DNA of 64,000 nt from Occultella kanbiaonis (GCF_009708215.1 NZ_CP046175.1:992001-1056000), one strand, 5' to 3'; positions 49,055-58,028 are shown, counted from the first letter of the stretch. A program made the numbers and translations. The notes: a model not told the origin generated them from the sequence alone.

Positions 49055-49954
49055 GTGAGCATCACCGACAACCCCGTCCGTCCCAGCGGCTCGACCGACA
49101 CGACCGAGGCGGTTGTGCAGTGGCGGGACTGGCACGCCGCCCGCGAGGAGCAGCTGCGCGGCAAGCACGACTGGCTGTCCCTGGTGGACTACCTCTGGGT
49201 GCCGCGCGCGGAGCGTGCGCTGGCGAACCTGCCCGGCGCCTGGTGGGCCGACGAGGACGGCCTGCACCTGCGGGCAACCGCCGTCGACGGCGTCCGTGTG
49301 CTCGGTCCTGACGGCGAACCCGGCGCGGTGCTCGACGGCGTCGCCGGCGTGGTGGTCGGCGAGGCCAAGTCGGCGAGGTTCGCGCTCACCGCAGACGACG
49401 TGCTCGTCGAGGTCATCCTCCGCGGGGGCCTGTACGCGCTGCGCGTCCGGGACCCGCGCTCTGCGACCCTGGCCGGCTTCGAGGGCGTGCCGACCTATGA
49501 CTACGACCCGTCCTGGGTGCTCGAGGTGAGCACCACGACCTACCCGCAGGCACGGCCGACCACCGTCCTCGCCGCCGCCCCCGGCCTGACCCAGGTGGCC
49601 TCCGCCGTCGGAGAGGTCACCTTCACCCGGGACGGCGCCGAGCACCGGCTGATCGCGGTCGGAAAGGGCGATTCGTGGGCCGTGCTGTTCAGCGACGAGA
49701 CCTCCGGGGTGACCAGTTCCGGCTGGCGCGTCGCCGGCGTCACCGGCGACCCGGGTACGGGCACCGCGACCCTTGACCTGAACCGCGCCGTGAACCTGCC
49801 GTACGCGTTCACCGACTACGGCACCTGCCCGCGCCCGATCGAGGGCAACCACCTCGCCCTTGCCGTCACGGCGGGGGAGAAGGCGCCGACCGGCCGGACC
49901 GGGGTGCCCGGCGAGGACGTGCCGAGCAGGGTCCCCGCCGAGCAGCCCGCCTGA
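49055..49954 (+). CDS. DUF1684-family protein
   Basis: The 299 aa protein matches DUF1684 by its end: a strand DLNRAVNLPYAFTDYGTCPRP (as a region about 247-267) and LALAVTAGEKAP, a pattern close to the family signature of Asn-Pro-rich, Cys-containing segments that resemble thioesterase or NADPH-binding scaffolds. The N-terminal WRDWHAAREEQLRGKHDWLSLVDYLWV block is also typical. The function is unknown. The start is GTG 49055. It lies 127 bp after the TRZ/ATZ amidohydrolase in the same direction. Confidence 0.85.
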   Translation: MSITDNPVRPSGSTDTTEAVVQWRDWHAAREEQLRGKHDWLSLVDYLWVPRAERALANLPGAWWADEDGLHLRATAVDGVRVLGPDGEPGAVLDGVAGVVVGEAKSARFALTADDVLVEVILRGGLYALRVRDPRSATLAGFEGVPTYDYDPSWVLEVSTTTYPQARPTTVLAAAPGLTQVASAVGEVTFTRDGAEHRLIAVGKGDSWAVLFSDETSGVTSSGWRVAGVTGDPGTGTATLDLNRAVNLPYAFTDYGTCPRPIEGNHLALAVTAGEKAPTGRTGVPGEDVPSRVPAEQPA

Positions 49955-50048
49955 CGCAGGACGGACCGACTCGGCGCACCGACACCTGCCGGGCCGGCCC
50001 CGCAGCATTGCGCTCGTACCCGGGCGGAGCGAGGTCTAGCCTGAGCGC

Positions 50049-52154
50049 ATGGGTGCGGCCGAGCCGCCGGGGCTCGGACAGCCGGATCGGCTGTCCGAGG
50101 AGTTGGCCCGGACCCGCGAGCTCGGCTTCGTGGGCCGGGCCGCCGAACTGCGGTCGTTCAGGGACGCGCTCGCGGGCACCTCGGCGAGCCGGATCCTGTT
50201 CGTGCACGGTCCCGGAGGCATCGGCAAGACGACCCTCCTCGATGCGTTCTCCCGCCACGCGCGCGGCGCCGGCCGCGAGCCCGTCTACGTCGACGCCCGG
50301 GACCTGGAGTGCACCGCCGCCGCCATCGGTTCCGCCGTGGCCGAGCAGGCCCGGCGGTGTGGCTACCCGGCGGGGCGGGAGCCGGACGTACTGCTCATCG
50401 ACGGCTACGAGCTGCTGGTGCCACTGGACCGATGGGTGCGCGAGGACCTCCTCGCGGCCCGGCCGACCACCTCCGTGACCGTCCTCGCCGGCAGGGAGCC
50501 GCCGCCGGCGAGCTGGCGGCTGGACCCCGGCTGGCGCCGGCTTGCGCAGGTGCATCCGCTGGCCGGGCTGGACGCCGCGGACAGCGACGAACTGCTCGCG
50601 CGGTTCGGCCTGCCCCGGGATCGGCGCACGGTGCTCGCCGGAGTGGGCCGTGGACACCCGCTCGTGCTCGCCATGCTGGCCGAGGCGGACCGCGGCGGGT
50701 CAGCACCTGCCGCTCTCACCGAGGCGCCGGACGTCGTGGCCCAGCTGTGCCGGCTGATCATCGACGACATCCCCGATGCCGCACACCGGGCCGGACTGGC
50801 CACCTGCGCGCACGCCACCCGAATGACGGCGGACCTGCTCGCCCGCACCGTCGGCTCCCGCGCCGAGGAGGTCTGGGCGTGGCTCGGCTCCCGCCCGTAC
50901 GTGCGGCGGGGCGTGCTCGGCCTGCACGTGCACGACGTCGTCCGGGAGATCTTCGAGGCCGAGTTCATGCACCGCTCGCCGGACGCCTACGTCGCGCTGC
51001 ACATCGCCGTGCGCGGCTACTTCCTGGACCGGCTCGCCGACCCCGCCGAACCACGTCCGGATCGCGCGGCCGCCGAGATCCTCTTCCTGCACCGGGCCGG
51101 GCCGCTCTCGGACCGGGTCGCGGGGCTGCGCGAGGGCGGCATCCTGCCCGTGGCCACCGCGGGCCCCGAGGACCGGGCCGGGATCCTCGCACTCATCGAG
51201 GAAGGGGAGGGTGCAGCCTCGGCCGAACTGGCCCGCCGGTGGATCGCCGAGCAGCCGGGTTGCCTGTACCGGGCCCGGTCGGACACGGGGGTCGAGGGGT
51301 TCTCGATGCAGGTGTACCTGCCGACCGGCGCTGCCCTGGACGTCGACGACCCGGTCGCCGTGGGGGTGCTGGCCGCTGCCGCGGAACGCGGGCCGCTGCG
51401 GCCCGGGGAACGGATCAACGTCAACCGGTTCGCCGGTGCGTCCGGCTCCTATCAGCAGGAGCCGATGCTGCTCCTGGTCAACGGGGTGTCCTGCCTGCTC
51501 GAGTGGGCTCGCCGGCCGGCCGCCTGGACGTTCATCGTCACCGTGGAGCCCGAGACCTACGGGCCCTACTTCGGCTACCTCGGGATGAGCGAGATGTGGC
51601 GTGGCCCGGCCGGGCCGCCCGCCCGCGGCGGCGGAGCGCCCCGGGAGGCGGTCGCCTACGGCTGGGACCGACGCCGGTTCCCCGCCGAGTCGCTCTTCGA
51701 GATGATGGCTCGGCGCGAGCTCACCGGGGAGCAGGGTCCCCCGCCCGCCGACCTCGTGCGGCCCGCCCCGTTGAGCCACACCGCCTTCGCCACCGAGGTC
51801 CGCGCGGCACTGCACCAGCTCGCCCGCCCGGACCGGCTGGCCGGGTCCGCGCTGCTCGGCTCGGCGCTGGTCGACGTGACCGCCACCGACCCGGCCGGCG
51901 GCCTCGCCCGGACCCTGACCGGTGCGATCGCCTCCCTCTCGAACGAGCGGAACGGCGGCGAGCACCGACGAGTGCTGGAACGCACCTACGTCAGGGCGGC
52001 TCCGTCGCAGGAGGCCGCTGCCGAACTGCTCGGGTTGCCGTTCAGCACCTACCGCCGCCACCTCGCGCGCGCCCAGGAGCGTCTCGTCGAGGTGCTCTGG
52101 GCGATCGAGATCGGCGAGCGGGGCCTGCCTGGGGCGGAACCGGACAGGAACTGA
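50049..52154 (+). CDS. P-loop signalling ATPase with C-terminal helix-turn-helix
   Basis: The 701 aa protein has an N-terminal STAND-like ATPase (about 25-260): FVGRAAELRSF, Walker A GPGGIGKT (54-61), Walker B DVLLIDGYE and a sensor-like VLAGREPP. A helical arm follows (260-360), then a sensor-like alpha/beta region with CLLEWARRP and EPETYGPYFGYLGMSE (about 420-540). The last 60 residues form a helix-turn-helix like sigma region 4 (AAAELLGLPFSTYRRHLARAQERL). Such proteins are signal-dependent transcription activators. The next gene, a FAD oxidoreductase, is a likely target. Confidence 0.85.
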   Translation: MGAAEPPGLGQPDRLSEELARTRELGFVGRAAELRSFRDALAGTSASRILFVHGPGGIGKTTLLDAFSRHARGAGREPVYVDARDLECTAAAIGSAVAEQARRCGYPAGREPDVLLIDGYELLVPLDRWVREDLLAARPTTSVTVLAGREPPPASWRLDPGWRRLAQVHPLAGLDAADSDELLARFGLPRDRRTVLAGVGRGHPLVLAMLAEADRGGSAPAALTEAPDVVAQLCRLIIDDIPDAAHRAGLATCAHATRMTADLLARTVGSRAEEVWAWLGSRPYVRRGVLGLHVHDVVREIFEAEFMHRSPDAYVALHIAVRGYFLDRLADPAEPRPDRAAAEILFLHRAGPLSDRVAGLREGGILPVATAGPEDRAGILALIEEGEGAASAELARRWIAEQPGCLYRARSDTGVEGFSMQVYLPTGAALDVDDPVAVGVLAAAAERGPLRPGERINVNRFAGASGSYQQEPMLLLVNGVSCLLEWARRPAAWTFIVTVEPETYGPYFGYLGMSEMWRGPAGPPARGGGAPREAVAYGWDRRRFPAESLFEMMARRELTGEQGPPPADLVRPAPLSHTAFATEVRAALHQLARPDRLAGSALLGSALVDVTATDPAGGLARTLTGAIASLSNERNGGEHRRVLERTYVRAAPSQEAAAELLGLPFSTYRRHLARAQERLVEVLWAIEIGERGLPGAEPDRN

Positions 52155-52164
52155 GCAGCAACTG

Positions 52165-52175
52165 ACCTGTCAGGT
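52165..52175. promoter_or_regulatory. Short palindrome before FAD oxidoreductase
   Basis: ACCTGTCAGGT is a perfect 5+1+5 inverted repeat in the 70 bp gap between the ATPase and FAD oxidoreductase genes, with TGACCTGTCAGGTGA as a wider imperfect form. It could bind a regulator; the evidence is limited to symmetry and position. Confidence 0.3.
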
Positions 52176-52224
52176 GAGCAGCTGACGGCGAGATCGTGGC
52201 GATCCACCCACCGAGGAGATCGTC

Positions 52225-53664
52225 GTGACCGCCCACCGCAACCTGAGCATCGCCGTCGTCGGCGCCGGGATGACCGGCCTGACCGCCGCACTCCTGCTGG
52301 CCCGGGACGGGCACCGGGTCACCGTGCTCGAGCGCGACCCGCACCCGCCGACAGCCGCCGCGCTCGCCGCATGGACGGACTGGGCGCGCCCCGGCGTCAA
52401 CCAGTTCCGGCAACCGCACCTGATGTTGCCCCGCTGGACGGCGCAGCTGCGCCGCGAGCTGCCCGACCTGGTCCACGCGCTCGAGTCGGCCGGGGCCGCC
52501 CGGGTCAACCTGCTCCACCTCCAGGCCGACCGGGTCACCCACGGCTGGCAGCCCGGCGACGAACGCTTCGACACGGTGACCGCACGCCGGCCCGTGCTCG
52601 AGGCCGTGCTCGCCCGACTGGTCGACGACGAACCCGGGGTGACCATCCGGCGTGGTGCACGGGCCACCGGCCTCGCCGTGCGCGACGGTGCCCGCCCGCC
52701 GCACGTGCTCGGGGTCGGCACCACCGCCGGCTTCGTGCCGGCCGACCTCGTCGTCGACGCCGCCGGCCGCCGGACACCCGTCCCGGGCTGGGTCAGGCAG
52801 GCTGCGGAACACGCTCCGGTGGAGCTGCGCGAGCCCTGCGGCTTCATCTACTACAGCCGGCACTACCAGGGTCGCGACCGGCACCTGCCCACCGGGGCCG
52901 GGCCGGTGCTCAGCCACCACCCGTCCCTGTCGGTCCTGACCGTGCCGGGCGAGGCGGCGACGTGGTGCGTGGTCCTGATCACGAGCTCGCGGGACCGCGC
53001 GCTGCGCTCCCTGCGCGAGACGACGGCGTGGGAGGCGGTCGTGCGGTGCAGCCCGGTCGACACGGCGTGGGCCGGGCAGGGCATCCCGAGCACCCGGGTC
53101 GAGCCGATCGCGGGCATCGAGGACGTCCGCCGCAGCTACCTGCGCGACGGCCGTCCGCTGGTGACGGGCCTGGTCGCGGTAGGGGACGCCGTCGCCGCGA
53201 CCAACCCGTCGCTCGGGCGCGGCGCGACGATCGGGGTGCTGCAGGCCGCTGCCCTGCGCGATGTCCTCGCCAGCGGCGGGACCGACCCGGACGACGTCGC
53301 CCTCGCCTTCGACGGCGCCTGCGCCGAACAGGTCAATCCCTGGGTCGAGGCCACGCTGCGGTTCGACCGCCACCGCCTCGGCGAGATCGACGCCGACGTC
53401 GCCGGCAACCACTACGTCACGGACGACCCGTCCTGGGCGATGACGACGGCGTTGCTGCGGGGTGCCACCCAGGACCCGGTGCTCGCCCGTGCGTCCGCCC
53501 GGATCGCCGGCATGGTCGACCTGCCGGCCGCCGTCCTCGGCGACCCCGACACCCGGCGCCGGCTCGGCCCGCACCGCGCGGCCCCGCGCTACGCGAGCAC
53601 CGATCCCAGCCGTGCCGATCTGCTCGCCGCTCTGGCCGGGGCCAATCTCGCCGTCTCCACGTGA
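52225..53664 (+). CDS. FAD-dependent oxidoreductase (monooxygenase-like)
   Basis: The 479 aa protein has the Rossmann FAD motif GAGMTG (13-18) with the dinucleotide-binding Glu at the end of strand 2 (VTVLERD), a substrate domain, and the second FAD motif GDAVAATNPSLGRGA (about 319-333) typical of the PHBH/tetracycline-oxygenase class, with GD and the P-x-x-G-x-G pattern. It probably hydroxylates or epoxidises an aromatic or polyketide-like substrate, or reduces geranylgeranyl-type lipids. The GTG start follows GAGGAG. The upstream ATPase may control it. Confidence 0.88.
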   Translation: MTAHRNLSIAVVGAGMTGLTAALLLARDGHRVTVLERDPHPPTAAALAAWTDWARPGVNQFRQPHLMLPRWTAQLRRELPDLVHALESAGAARVNLLHLQADRVTHGWQPGDERFDTVTARRPVLEAVLARLVDDEPGVTIRRGARATGLAVRDGARPPHVLGVGTTAGFVPADLVVDAAGRRTPVPGWVRQAAEHAPVELREPCGFIYYSRHYQGRDRHLPTGAGPVLSHHPSLSVLTVPGEAATWCVVLITSSRDRALRSLRETTAWEAVVRCSPVDTAWAGQGIPSTRVEPIAGIEDVRRSYLRDGRPLVTGLVAVGDAVAATNPSLGRGATIGVLQAAALRDVLASGGTDPDDVALAFDGACAEQVNPWVEATLRFDRHRLGEIDADVAGNHYVTDDPSWAMTTALLRGATQDPVLARASARIAGMVDLPAAVLGDPDTRRRLGPHRAAPRYASTDPSRADLLAALAGANLAVST

Positions 53665-53765
53665 GGCCGCCGTCCGTGCGCTCGTGATCGCTCACCCAGC
53701 AGGTGTCGGCACGAGCAGCACCACCACAGAGAACCGATCCACCCAGCTCAGCAAAGGAACCCATC

Positions 53766-54239
53766 ATGTCTCTGCTCGACGACCTCGTCACCGCGATCGA
53801 GGACTACCCACACACCGACCTGACCCTCGAGATCATCGAGGTGGATCCGGAGGGCGACAGCATCAACGTCGGTGAGACCGGCACCTTCACCGTGCAGGTC
53901 ACCAACTCCGGAGCGCTGACCGTCCGCAACCTCGTGCTCACGGCAACGGGCAGGAGCGGGGTGGAGGTCGCCGGCGCCGGGGCCGGTCAGCCCTTCGCCC
54001 ACACGGCGCTCAGCAACACCTTCGACGTCCTCCCGGGGCACCAGCCCGGTCAGCCCATCCGGATGCCCGGGAGTCGGATGCGCTTCTCGGCGCCCGGCCG
54101 GGCCAAGGCCGAGACCGACCTCATCGAGGTCAGCGTCGAGTCCTGGGACACCGACTTCGACCACATGACGGGCGCGCACTCGAAGGAGGACGCGGCGGCG
54201 AAGGGCGTCTACCGCGCCGAGGTGCTCCCACCGTCGTGA
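53766..54239 (+). CDS. Small CARDB-like beta-sandwich protein
   Basis: The 157 aa protein has an AAAGGAA ribosome site before the ATG. Its core (about 18-135) alternates beta strands, including TGTFTVQVTNSGALTVRNLVLTA (as a region about 38-60), a pattern of CARDB/DUF11-type immunoglobulin-like domains. No signal peptide or membrane helix is visible, so it is predicted to be cytoplasmic, which is unusual for such a domain. It follows the FAD oxidoreductase by 100 bp and may be part of the same unit. Its function is unknown. Confidence 0.75.
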   Translation: MSLLDDLVTAIEDYPHTDLTLEIIEVDPEGDSINVGETGTFTVQVTNSGALTVRNLVLTATGRSGVEVAGAGAGQPFAHTALSNTFDVLPGHQPGQPIRMPGSRMRFSAPGRAKAETDLIEVSVESWDTDFDHMTGAHSKEDAAAKGVYRAEVLPPS

Positions 54240-54257
54240 CGCATGCCCGATCCCGAC

Positions 54258-54304
54258 GGGCGGGTCTCGAAGCGGTGGCGTCGCCACTCGCTCGAGGCCC
54301 GCCC
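54258..54304 (+). terminator. Large GC-rich hairpin after CARDB-like gene
   Basis: GGGCGGG and CCCGCCC (7 bp) enclose CTCGA/TCGAG and GTGGC/GCCAC stems, a long interrupted hairpin starting 18 nt past the stop at 54239. It probably terminates that transcript. It could also be a regulatory fold of the methionine importer leader. Confidence 0.6.
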
Positions 54305-54592
54305 GCCGGTGCCCGGACCACCGTGGGAAGGCGACCCGGTGGCGACCAGGGTCCGGGTGTCGCCGAGCCGGGCGATCAGGCCGGCCGCCCGCGGGAATGC
54401 GTCCCGTCTCGACCGGTGAGACGATTTCCGGGCGCTCGTCGAGTCGATCGGCGCCGCCGTTACCGTCGATGGGCCCGATGCGGCGTCGGCCGCGCTCGCG
54501 CGTGCCGCAACGACGAGCCGACCACGGGCCGCCGGAACATCTCAAGGGCGTTCGACGCCCGCCGTCATCCCCCACACCGAAACGAGCCAGCC
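54305..54592 (+). other. Intergenic region before metN, 288 bp
   Basis: Together with the hairpin before it, this is a 353 bp gap. It is GC-rich with several short inverted repeats near 54330-54420. I looked for SAM riboswitch cores known upstream of methionine importers and did not find a convincing one, nor an open frame with a good start. It must hold the metN promoter. Confidence 0.5.
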
Positions 54593-55570
54593 ATGATCAC
54601 GCTGCAGGACCTGCGGAAGGTCTACCCGACCCGCAGCGGCGAGGTCGTGGCGCTCGACGGCATCAGCCTCGAGATCCCCCAGGGACAGATCCACGGCATC
54701 GTCGGCCAGTCCGGGGCCGGGAAGTCCACCCTGATCCGCTGCCTGACCGCGCTCGAGCGGCCCACCAGCGGGTCGGTGGTCGTCGACGGCGCGGAGGTGA
54801 GCGCGCTCAGCGAGACCATGCTCCGGCAGGCCCGGCGCCGGATCGGAATGGTGTTCCAGCACGTCAACCTGTTCGAGGCCCGCACCGCGGCGGCCAACAT
54901 CGCCTACCCGCTCGCGATCGCCGGCGTACCCCGGGCGCAGCGCGCCACCCGGGTGCAGGAGCTCCTCGACCTGGTCGGGCTGGGCGACCGCGGCGACGCG
55001 TACCCGGCGCAGTTGTCCGGCGGTCAGAAGCAGCGGGTCGGCATCGCCCGGGCGCTGGCGACCGAGCCCGCGGTGCTGCTCTGCGACGAACCCACGTCCG
55101 CGCTCGACTCGACGACCACCCGGCAGATCCTCCGGCTGATCCGCGACGTGCGGGACCGGCTCGGCATCACGGTCGTGATCATCACGCACGAGACGGCCGT
55201 GGTCCGCGAGGTCTGCGACGCCGCCACCCTCCTCGCGGATGGCCGGATCGTCGAGTCCGGGCCGCTCGCGGACGTCGTCACCCGCCCGGGCTCGCCGCTG
55301 TCCCAGGCGCTCGTGCCGGTGCCGGACGTGGGCGTCGGCGACCAGCGCACACTCGTCCAGGTGAGCGCCGGCGGCGCGCAGACGCAGATCGCGCACGCCC
55401 TGCACGCGATCGCGACCGAGCCGGACGCCCACGTCGTCGCGGGCTCGATCGAGACCCTTGGCGGGGTGCGGGTGGGCCGATGGCACCTGGACGTGGCCGA
55501 CGGCGATCGCGTGGCCGTGCTCGGACGCCTGCGTGCCGCGGGCCTCGCCATCGAGGAGGACGCCGCGTGA
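54593..55570 (+). CDS. metN: Methionine ABC importer ATPase MetN
   Basis: The 325 aa ATPase of the D-/L-methionine uptake system has Walker A GQSGAGKS (38-45), FQHVNLFEARTAAANIAYPL (Q-loop and the MetN-type VNLFEARTAA motif, in part), signature LSGGQKQR, Walker B LLCDEPTSALD and switch His in ITHETAVV. The C-terminal 80 residues (from about 245) form the NIL/ACT-like domain that binds methionine and inhibits transport when methionine is high. ATG 54593. It overlaps metI (GTGA). Confidence 0.94.
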   Translation: MITLQDLRKVYPTRSGEVVALDGISLEIPQGQIHGIVGQSGAGKSTLIRCLTALERPTSGSVVVDGAEVSALSETMLRQARRRIGMVFQHVNLFEARTAAANIAYPLAIAGVPRAQRATRVQELLDLVGLGDRGDAYPAQLSGGQKQRVGIARALATEPAVLLCDEPTSALDSTTTRQILRLIRDVRDRLGITVVIITHETAVVREVCDAATLLADGRIVESGPLADVVTRPGSPLSQALVPVPDVGVGDQRTLVQVSAGGAQTQIAHALHAIATEPDAHVVAGSIETLGGVRVGRWHLDVADGDRVAVLGRLRAAGLAIEEDAA

Positions 55571-56244
55571 ACTGGTGGAACGAACTCCTCGCCAACCCCG
55601 CGATCAGCGAGAAGCTGCCCGAGGCCACGCTCGAGACGCTGGGCATGGTCACGTTCGCGTCGTTCTGGACCGCGCTCGTCGGCCTGCCGCTCGGGCTCGT
55701 GCTGCACGCCACCGGCAAGGGCGGCACCCGCCCGGTCCCGGTGCTCTACGCGGTGCTGTCCGCCCTGGTGAACATCGGGCGGGCGATCCCGTTCATCATC
55801 CTGATCATCCTGCTCATCCCGGTGACCCGCGCCGTGGTCGGCACCCCGCTCGGCTGGCAGGCGGCGGTGCTGCCCCTCGCCGTCGGCGCCGTGCCGTTCT
55901 ACGCCCGGCTCGTGGAGACCTCCGCCCGGGAGGTCGCCCCCGGCAAGATCGAGGCCGCCCTGATGGTGGGCGCGTCCCGGCTGCGGATGACCGGGGGCGT
56001 GATCGTCCGCGAGGCGCTGCCCTCCCTGATCGCCGGGTTCACCGTCACCGTGATAGCCCTGGTCGGCTACTCCGCGATGGCCGGCGCGGTCGGCGGCGGC
56101 GGCCTCGGCTTCCTCGCAATCACCTACGGCTACCAACGTTTCGACGCCGCCGTGATGTTCGCGGCGGTCATCGTCATCCTGGCGATCGTCTTCCTCATCC
56201 AGTTCCTCGGCGACCGGGCCGCCCGGCTCGTCGATCACCGCTGA
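55567..56244 (+). CDS. metI: Methionine ABC importer permease MetI
   Basis: The 225 aa permease starts at GTG 55567 within metN's end. It has five membrane helices and the conserved coupling loop (EVAPGKIEAALMVGASRLRM, about 122-141) that docks on MetN. The GRAIPFIILIILLIP segment and GAVGGGGLG near the end are typical of MetI. It forms a 2:2 complex with MetN. Confidence 0.95.
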   Translation: MNWWNELLANPAISEKLPEATLETLGMVTFASFWTALVGLPLGLVLHATGKGGTRPVPVLYAVLSALVNIGRAIPFIILIILLIPVTRAVVGTPLGWQAAVLPLAVGAVPFYARLVETSAREVAPGKIEAALMVGASRLRMTGGVIVREALPSLIAGFTVTVIALVGYSAMAGAVGGGGLGFLAITYGYQRFDAAVMFAAVIVILAIVFLIQFLGDRAARLVDHR

Positions 56245-56293
56245 CCCGACCCCCGCTGCACCCAGCGACAACACACCGAAAGGGACACCCCCA

Positions 56294-57139
56294 ATGCGTA
56301 GAACCCTGCTGGCCGCCTCGACCCTCACCGTGGCTGCGCTCACCCTGGCCGCCTGCGGAGGCGGTGGCGACGGCGCGGGTGGATCCGGCGACGACGAGAG
56401 CGCCGCGTCGGACGGTCACATCGTCATCGGCGCCTCCCCGACGCCGCACGCCGAGATCCTGGAGTTCGTCCAGGACAACCTCGCCGCGGACGCCGGCCTC
56501 GACCTCGAGATCGTCACCTACGACGACTACGTGCTGCCCAACACCGCCCTCTCCGAGGGCGACCTGGACGCGAACTACTTCCAGCACCTGCCCTACTTCG
56601 AGGAGCAGGTCGAGTCCCAGGGCTTCGACTTCGACCACTTCGAGGGCATCCACATCGAACCGTTCGCCCTCTACTCGGACACGCTGACGGACGTCGCGGA
56701 CCTGCCCGAGGGTGGCCAGATCGGGATCACGAACGACCCGTCGAACCAGGCCCGCGCCCTGGATCTGCTCGTGCAGGCGGGGATCATCACCCTGACCGCG
56801 GACGCGCCGGAGTCAGCGGGCCTGACCGACATCGACGAGAACGAGCTCGGCCTCGAGTTCATCGAGGCGGACCCCGCCTCCCTGGTGCGCACCCTGCAGG
56901 ACGTCGACGCCGCGATCATCAACGGCAACTTCGCCCTCGAGGGTGGCCTGAACCCGGCCACCGACTCCCTGCTCATCGAGGACGGCGAGGGCAACCCCTA
57001 CGCGAACTTCGTCGCGGTGCGCTCCGAGGACATCGACGACCCCGACCTGGTGGCGCTCGACGGGCTGCTCCACTCCGACGAGGTCCGGGCCTTCATCGAG
57101 GAGACTTGGCCGGCCGGCGAGATCATCCCCGCCTTCTGA
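56294..57139 (+). CDS. metQ: Methionine-binding lipoprotein MetQ
   Basis: The 281 aa lipoprotein of the NlpA/MetQ family has a signal peptide with lipobox LAAC (Cys about 18), then a Gly/Ser/Asp-rich linker. The binding domain shows GASPTPHAEIL (about 50-60), DLDANYFQHLPYF (about 94-106), DPSNQARAL and NGNFALEGGL, the usual ligand-contacting segments. It delivers methionine to MetNI. AAAGGGA precedes the ATG. Confidence 0.94.
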   Translation: MRRTLLAASTLTVAALTLAACGGGGDGAGGSGDDESAASDGHIVIGASPTPHAEILEFVQDNLAADAGLDLEIVTYDDYVLPNTALSEGDLDANYFQHLPYFEEQVESQGFDFDHFEGIHIEPFALYSDTLTDVADLPEGGQIGITNDPSNQARALDLLVQAGIITLTADAPESAGLTDIDENELGLEFIEADPASLVRTLQDVDAAIINGNFALEGGLNPATDSLLIEDGEGNPYANFVAVRSEDIDDPDLVALDGLLHSDEVRAFIEETWPAGEIIPAF

Positions 57140-57160
57140 GCAAGCACCCCAGCGTGACCG

Positions 57161-57187
57161 CGGCCCCCGGGATCAACCCGGGGGCCG
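57161..57187. terminator. Terminator after metNIQ
   Basis: CGGCCCCCGGG and CCCGGGGGCCG form a perfect 11 bp stem around ATCAA. It lies between the metNIQ operon and the convergent LLM gene. Confidence 0.82.
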
Positions 57188-57212
57188 CCGTCGTCCATTG
57201 GGGCCGAGCCGA

Positions 57213-58028
57213 TCAGACCAGCCGCGACCGCGCCTGGGCCACCGCGTCCACGAGCCCCAGCACCGCCTCGGTGCCGTCGGGCATGCCGTTGGCGTCCAGG
57301 CCGCAGACCGGGACCCGGCTGACCCCCACGGCCAGGTACGGGCGCACGGCCGCCTCGATGGCATCCGCCGAGGCACCCACCGGCACGTTCACCGTCATGA
57401 CGACGTCGAACGGGCTGGTGCTGCCCTGCGCCGCACGCGCGTGCGTGGCCACCCGGATGCTCTGGGCCACCGCCTCCGGCGACTCGTTTCCGGCGCCCAG
57501 CAGGACGCCGTCGCCCAACTCGCCGGCGAGCGCGAGCGTCTTCGGCTTGACGGCGCCGACCAGCAGCGGCGGCGCCGGGTCCGGCGGGTACCGGAGCTGA
57601 ACGGCGTCGAGGTGGACGTACGCGCCACTCGTGGTGACGGACTCGCCGTCGAGCAGGGCGCGCAACGCGGTCGTGTACTCGCGAAGGAGGGTCAGCGGCG
57701 ACGTCGCGCGGGCGCCGACCTGCCCCATCCAGTCGAGCACGCCGTGACCGACACCCGGCAGGAACCGGCCGGGAAAGAGCCGGGAGATCGTGGCGATCTC
57801 CATGGCGGTGATCGCGACATTGCGCAGCGGGACCGGGAACAGGCCGATGCCGACGGTGATCCGTTCGGTCCAAGCGAGCACGGCCGAGGCGGGCGCGACA
57901 CCGGATTCCGAGAAGCAGTCCTCCCAGAGCCAGAGTTCGTCCAGGCCGGCGGACTCGGCGGCGATGGCGACGTCGCGCAGACGCTCCGGGGGTTGATCGG
58001 GCGGGAAGACGATACCGAGGGTGGTCAT
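57213..58028 (-). CDS. LLM-class flavin-dependent oxidoreductase
   Basis: The 271 aa protein has the luciferase-like monooxygenase TIM-barrel pattern: TLGIVFPPDQPPERLRDVAIAAESAGLDELWLWED (as a region, about 3-37), TVGIGLFPVPLRN, LFPGRFLPGVGHG (about 103-115) and LLVGAVKPKTLALAGELGDGVLL. It uses FMN or coenzyme F420; the GVGHG segment and the actinobacterial origin favour F420, but this is not settled. ATG 58028. It sits next to Lsr2 in the same direction, with a 54 bp gap. Confidence 0.9.
   Translation of the reverse strand: MTTLGIVFPPDQPPERLRDVAIAAESAGLDELWLWEDCFSESGVAPASAVLAWTERITVGIGLFPVPLRNVAITAMEIATISRLFPGRFLPGVGHGVLDWMGQVGARATSPLTLLREYTTALRALLDGESVTTSGAYVHLDAVQLRYPPDPAPPLLVGAVKPKTLALAGELGDGVLLGAGNESPEAVAQSIRVATHARAAQGSTSPFDVVMTVNVPVGASADAIEAAVRPYLAVGVSRVPVCGLDANGMPDGTEAVLGLVDAVAQARSRLV

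Noticed and set aside
33130-49954. The catabolic island as a recently acquired mobile element
   Set aside because: Base composition and codon use resemble the surroundings, and no transposase, integrase or flanking repeat was found. Acquisition cannot be excluded but is not supported.
54305-54592. SAM riboswitch upstream of metN
   Set aside because: The expected conserved core segments could not be matched on the plus strand; only generic GC-rich hairpins are present.
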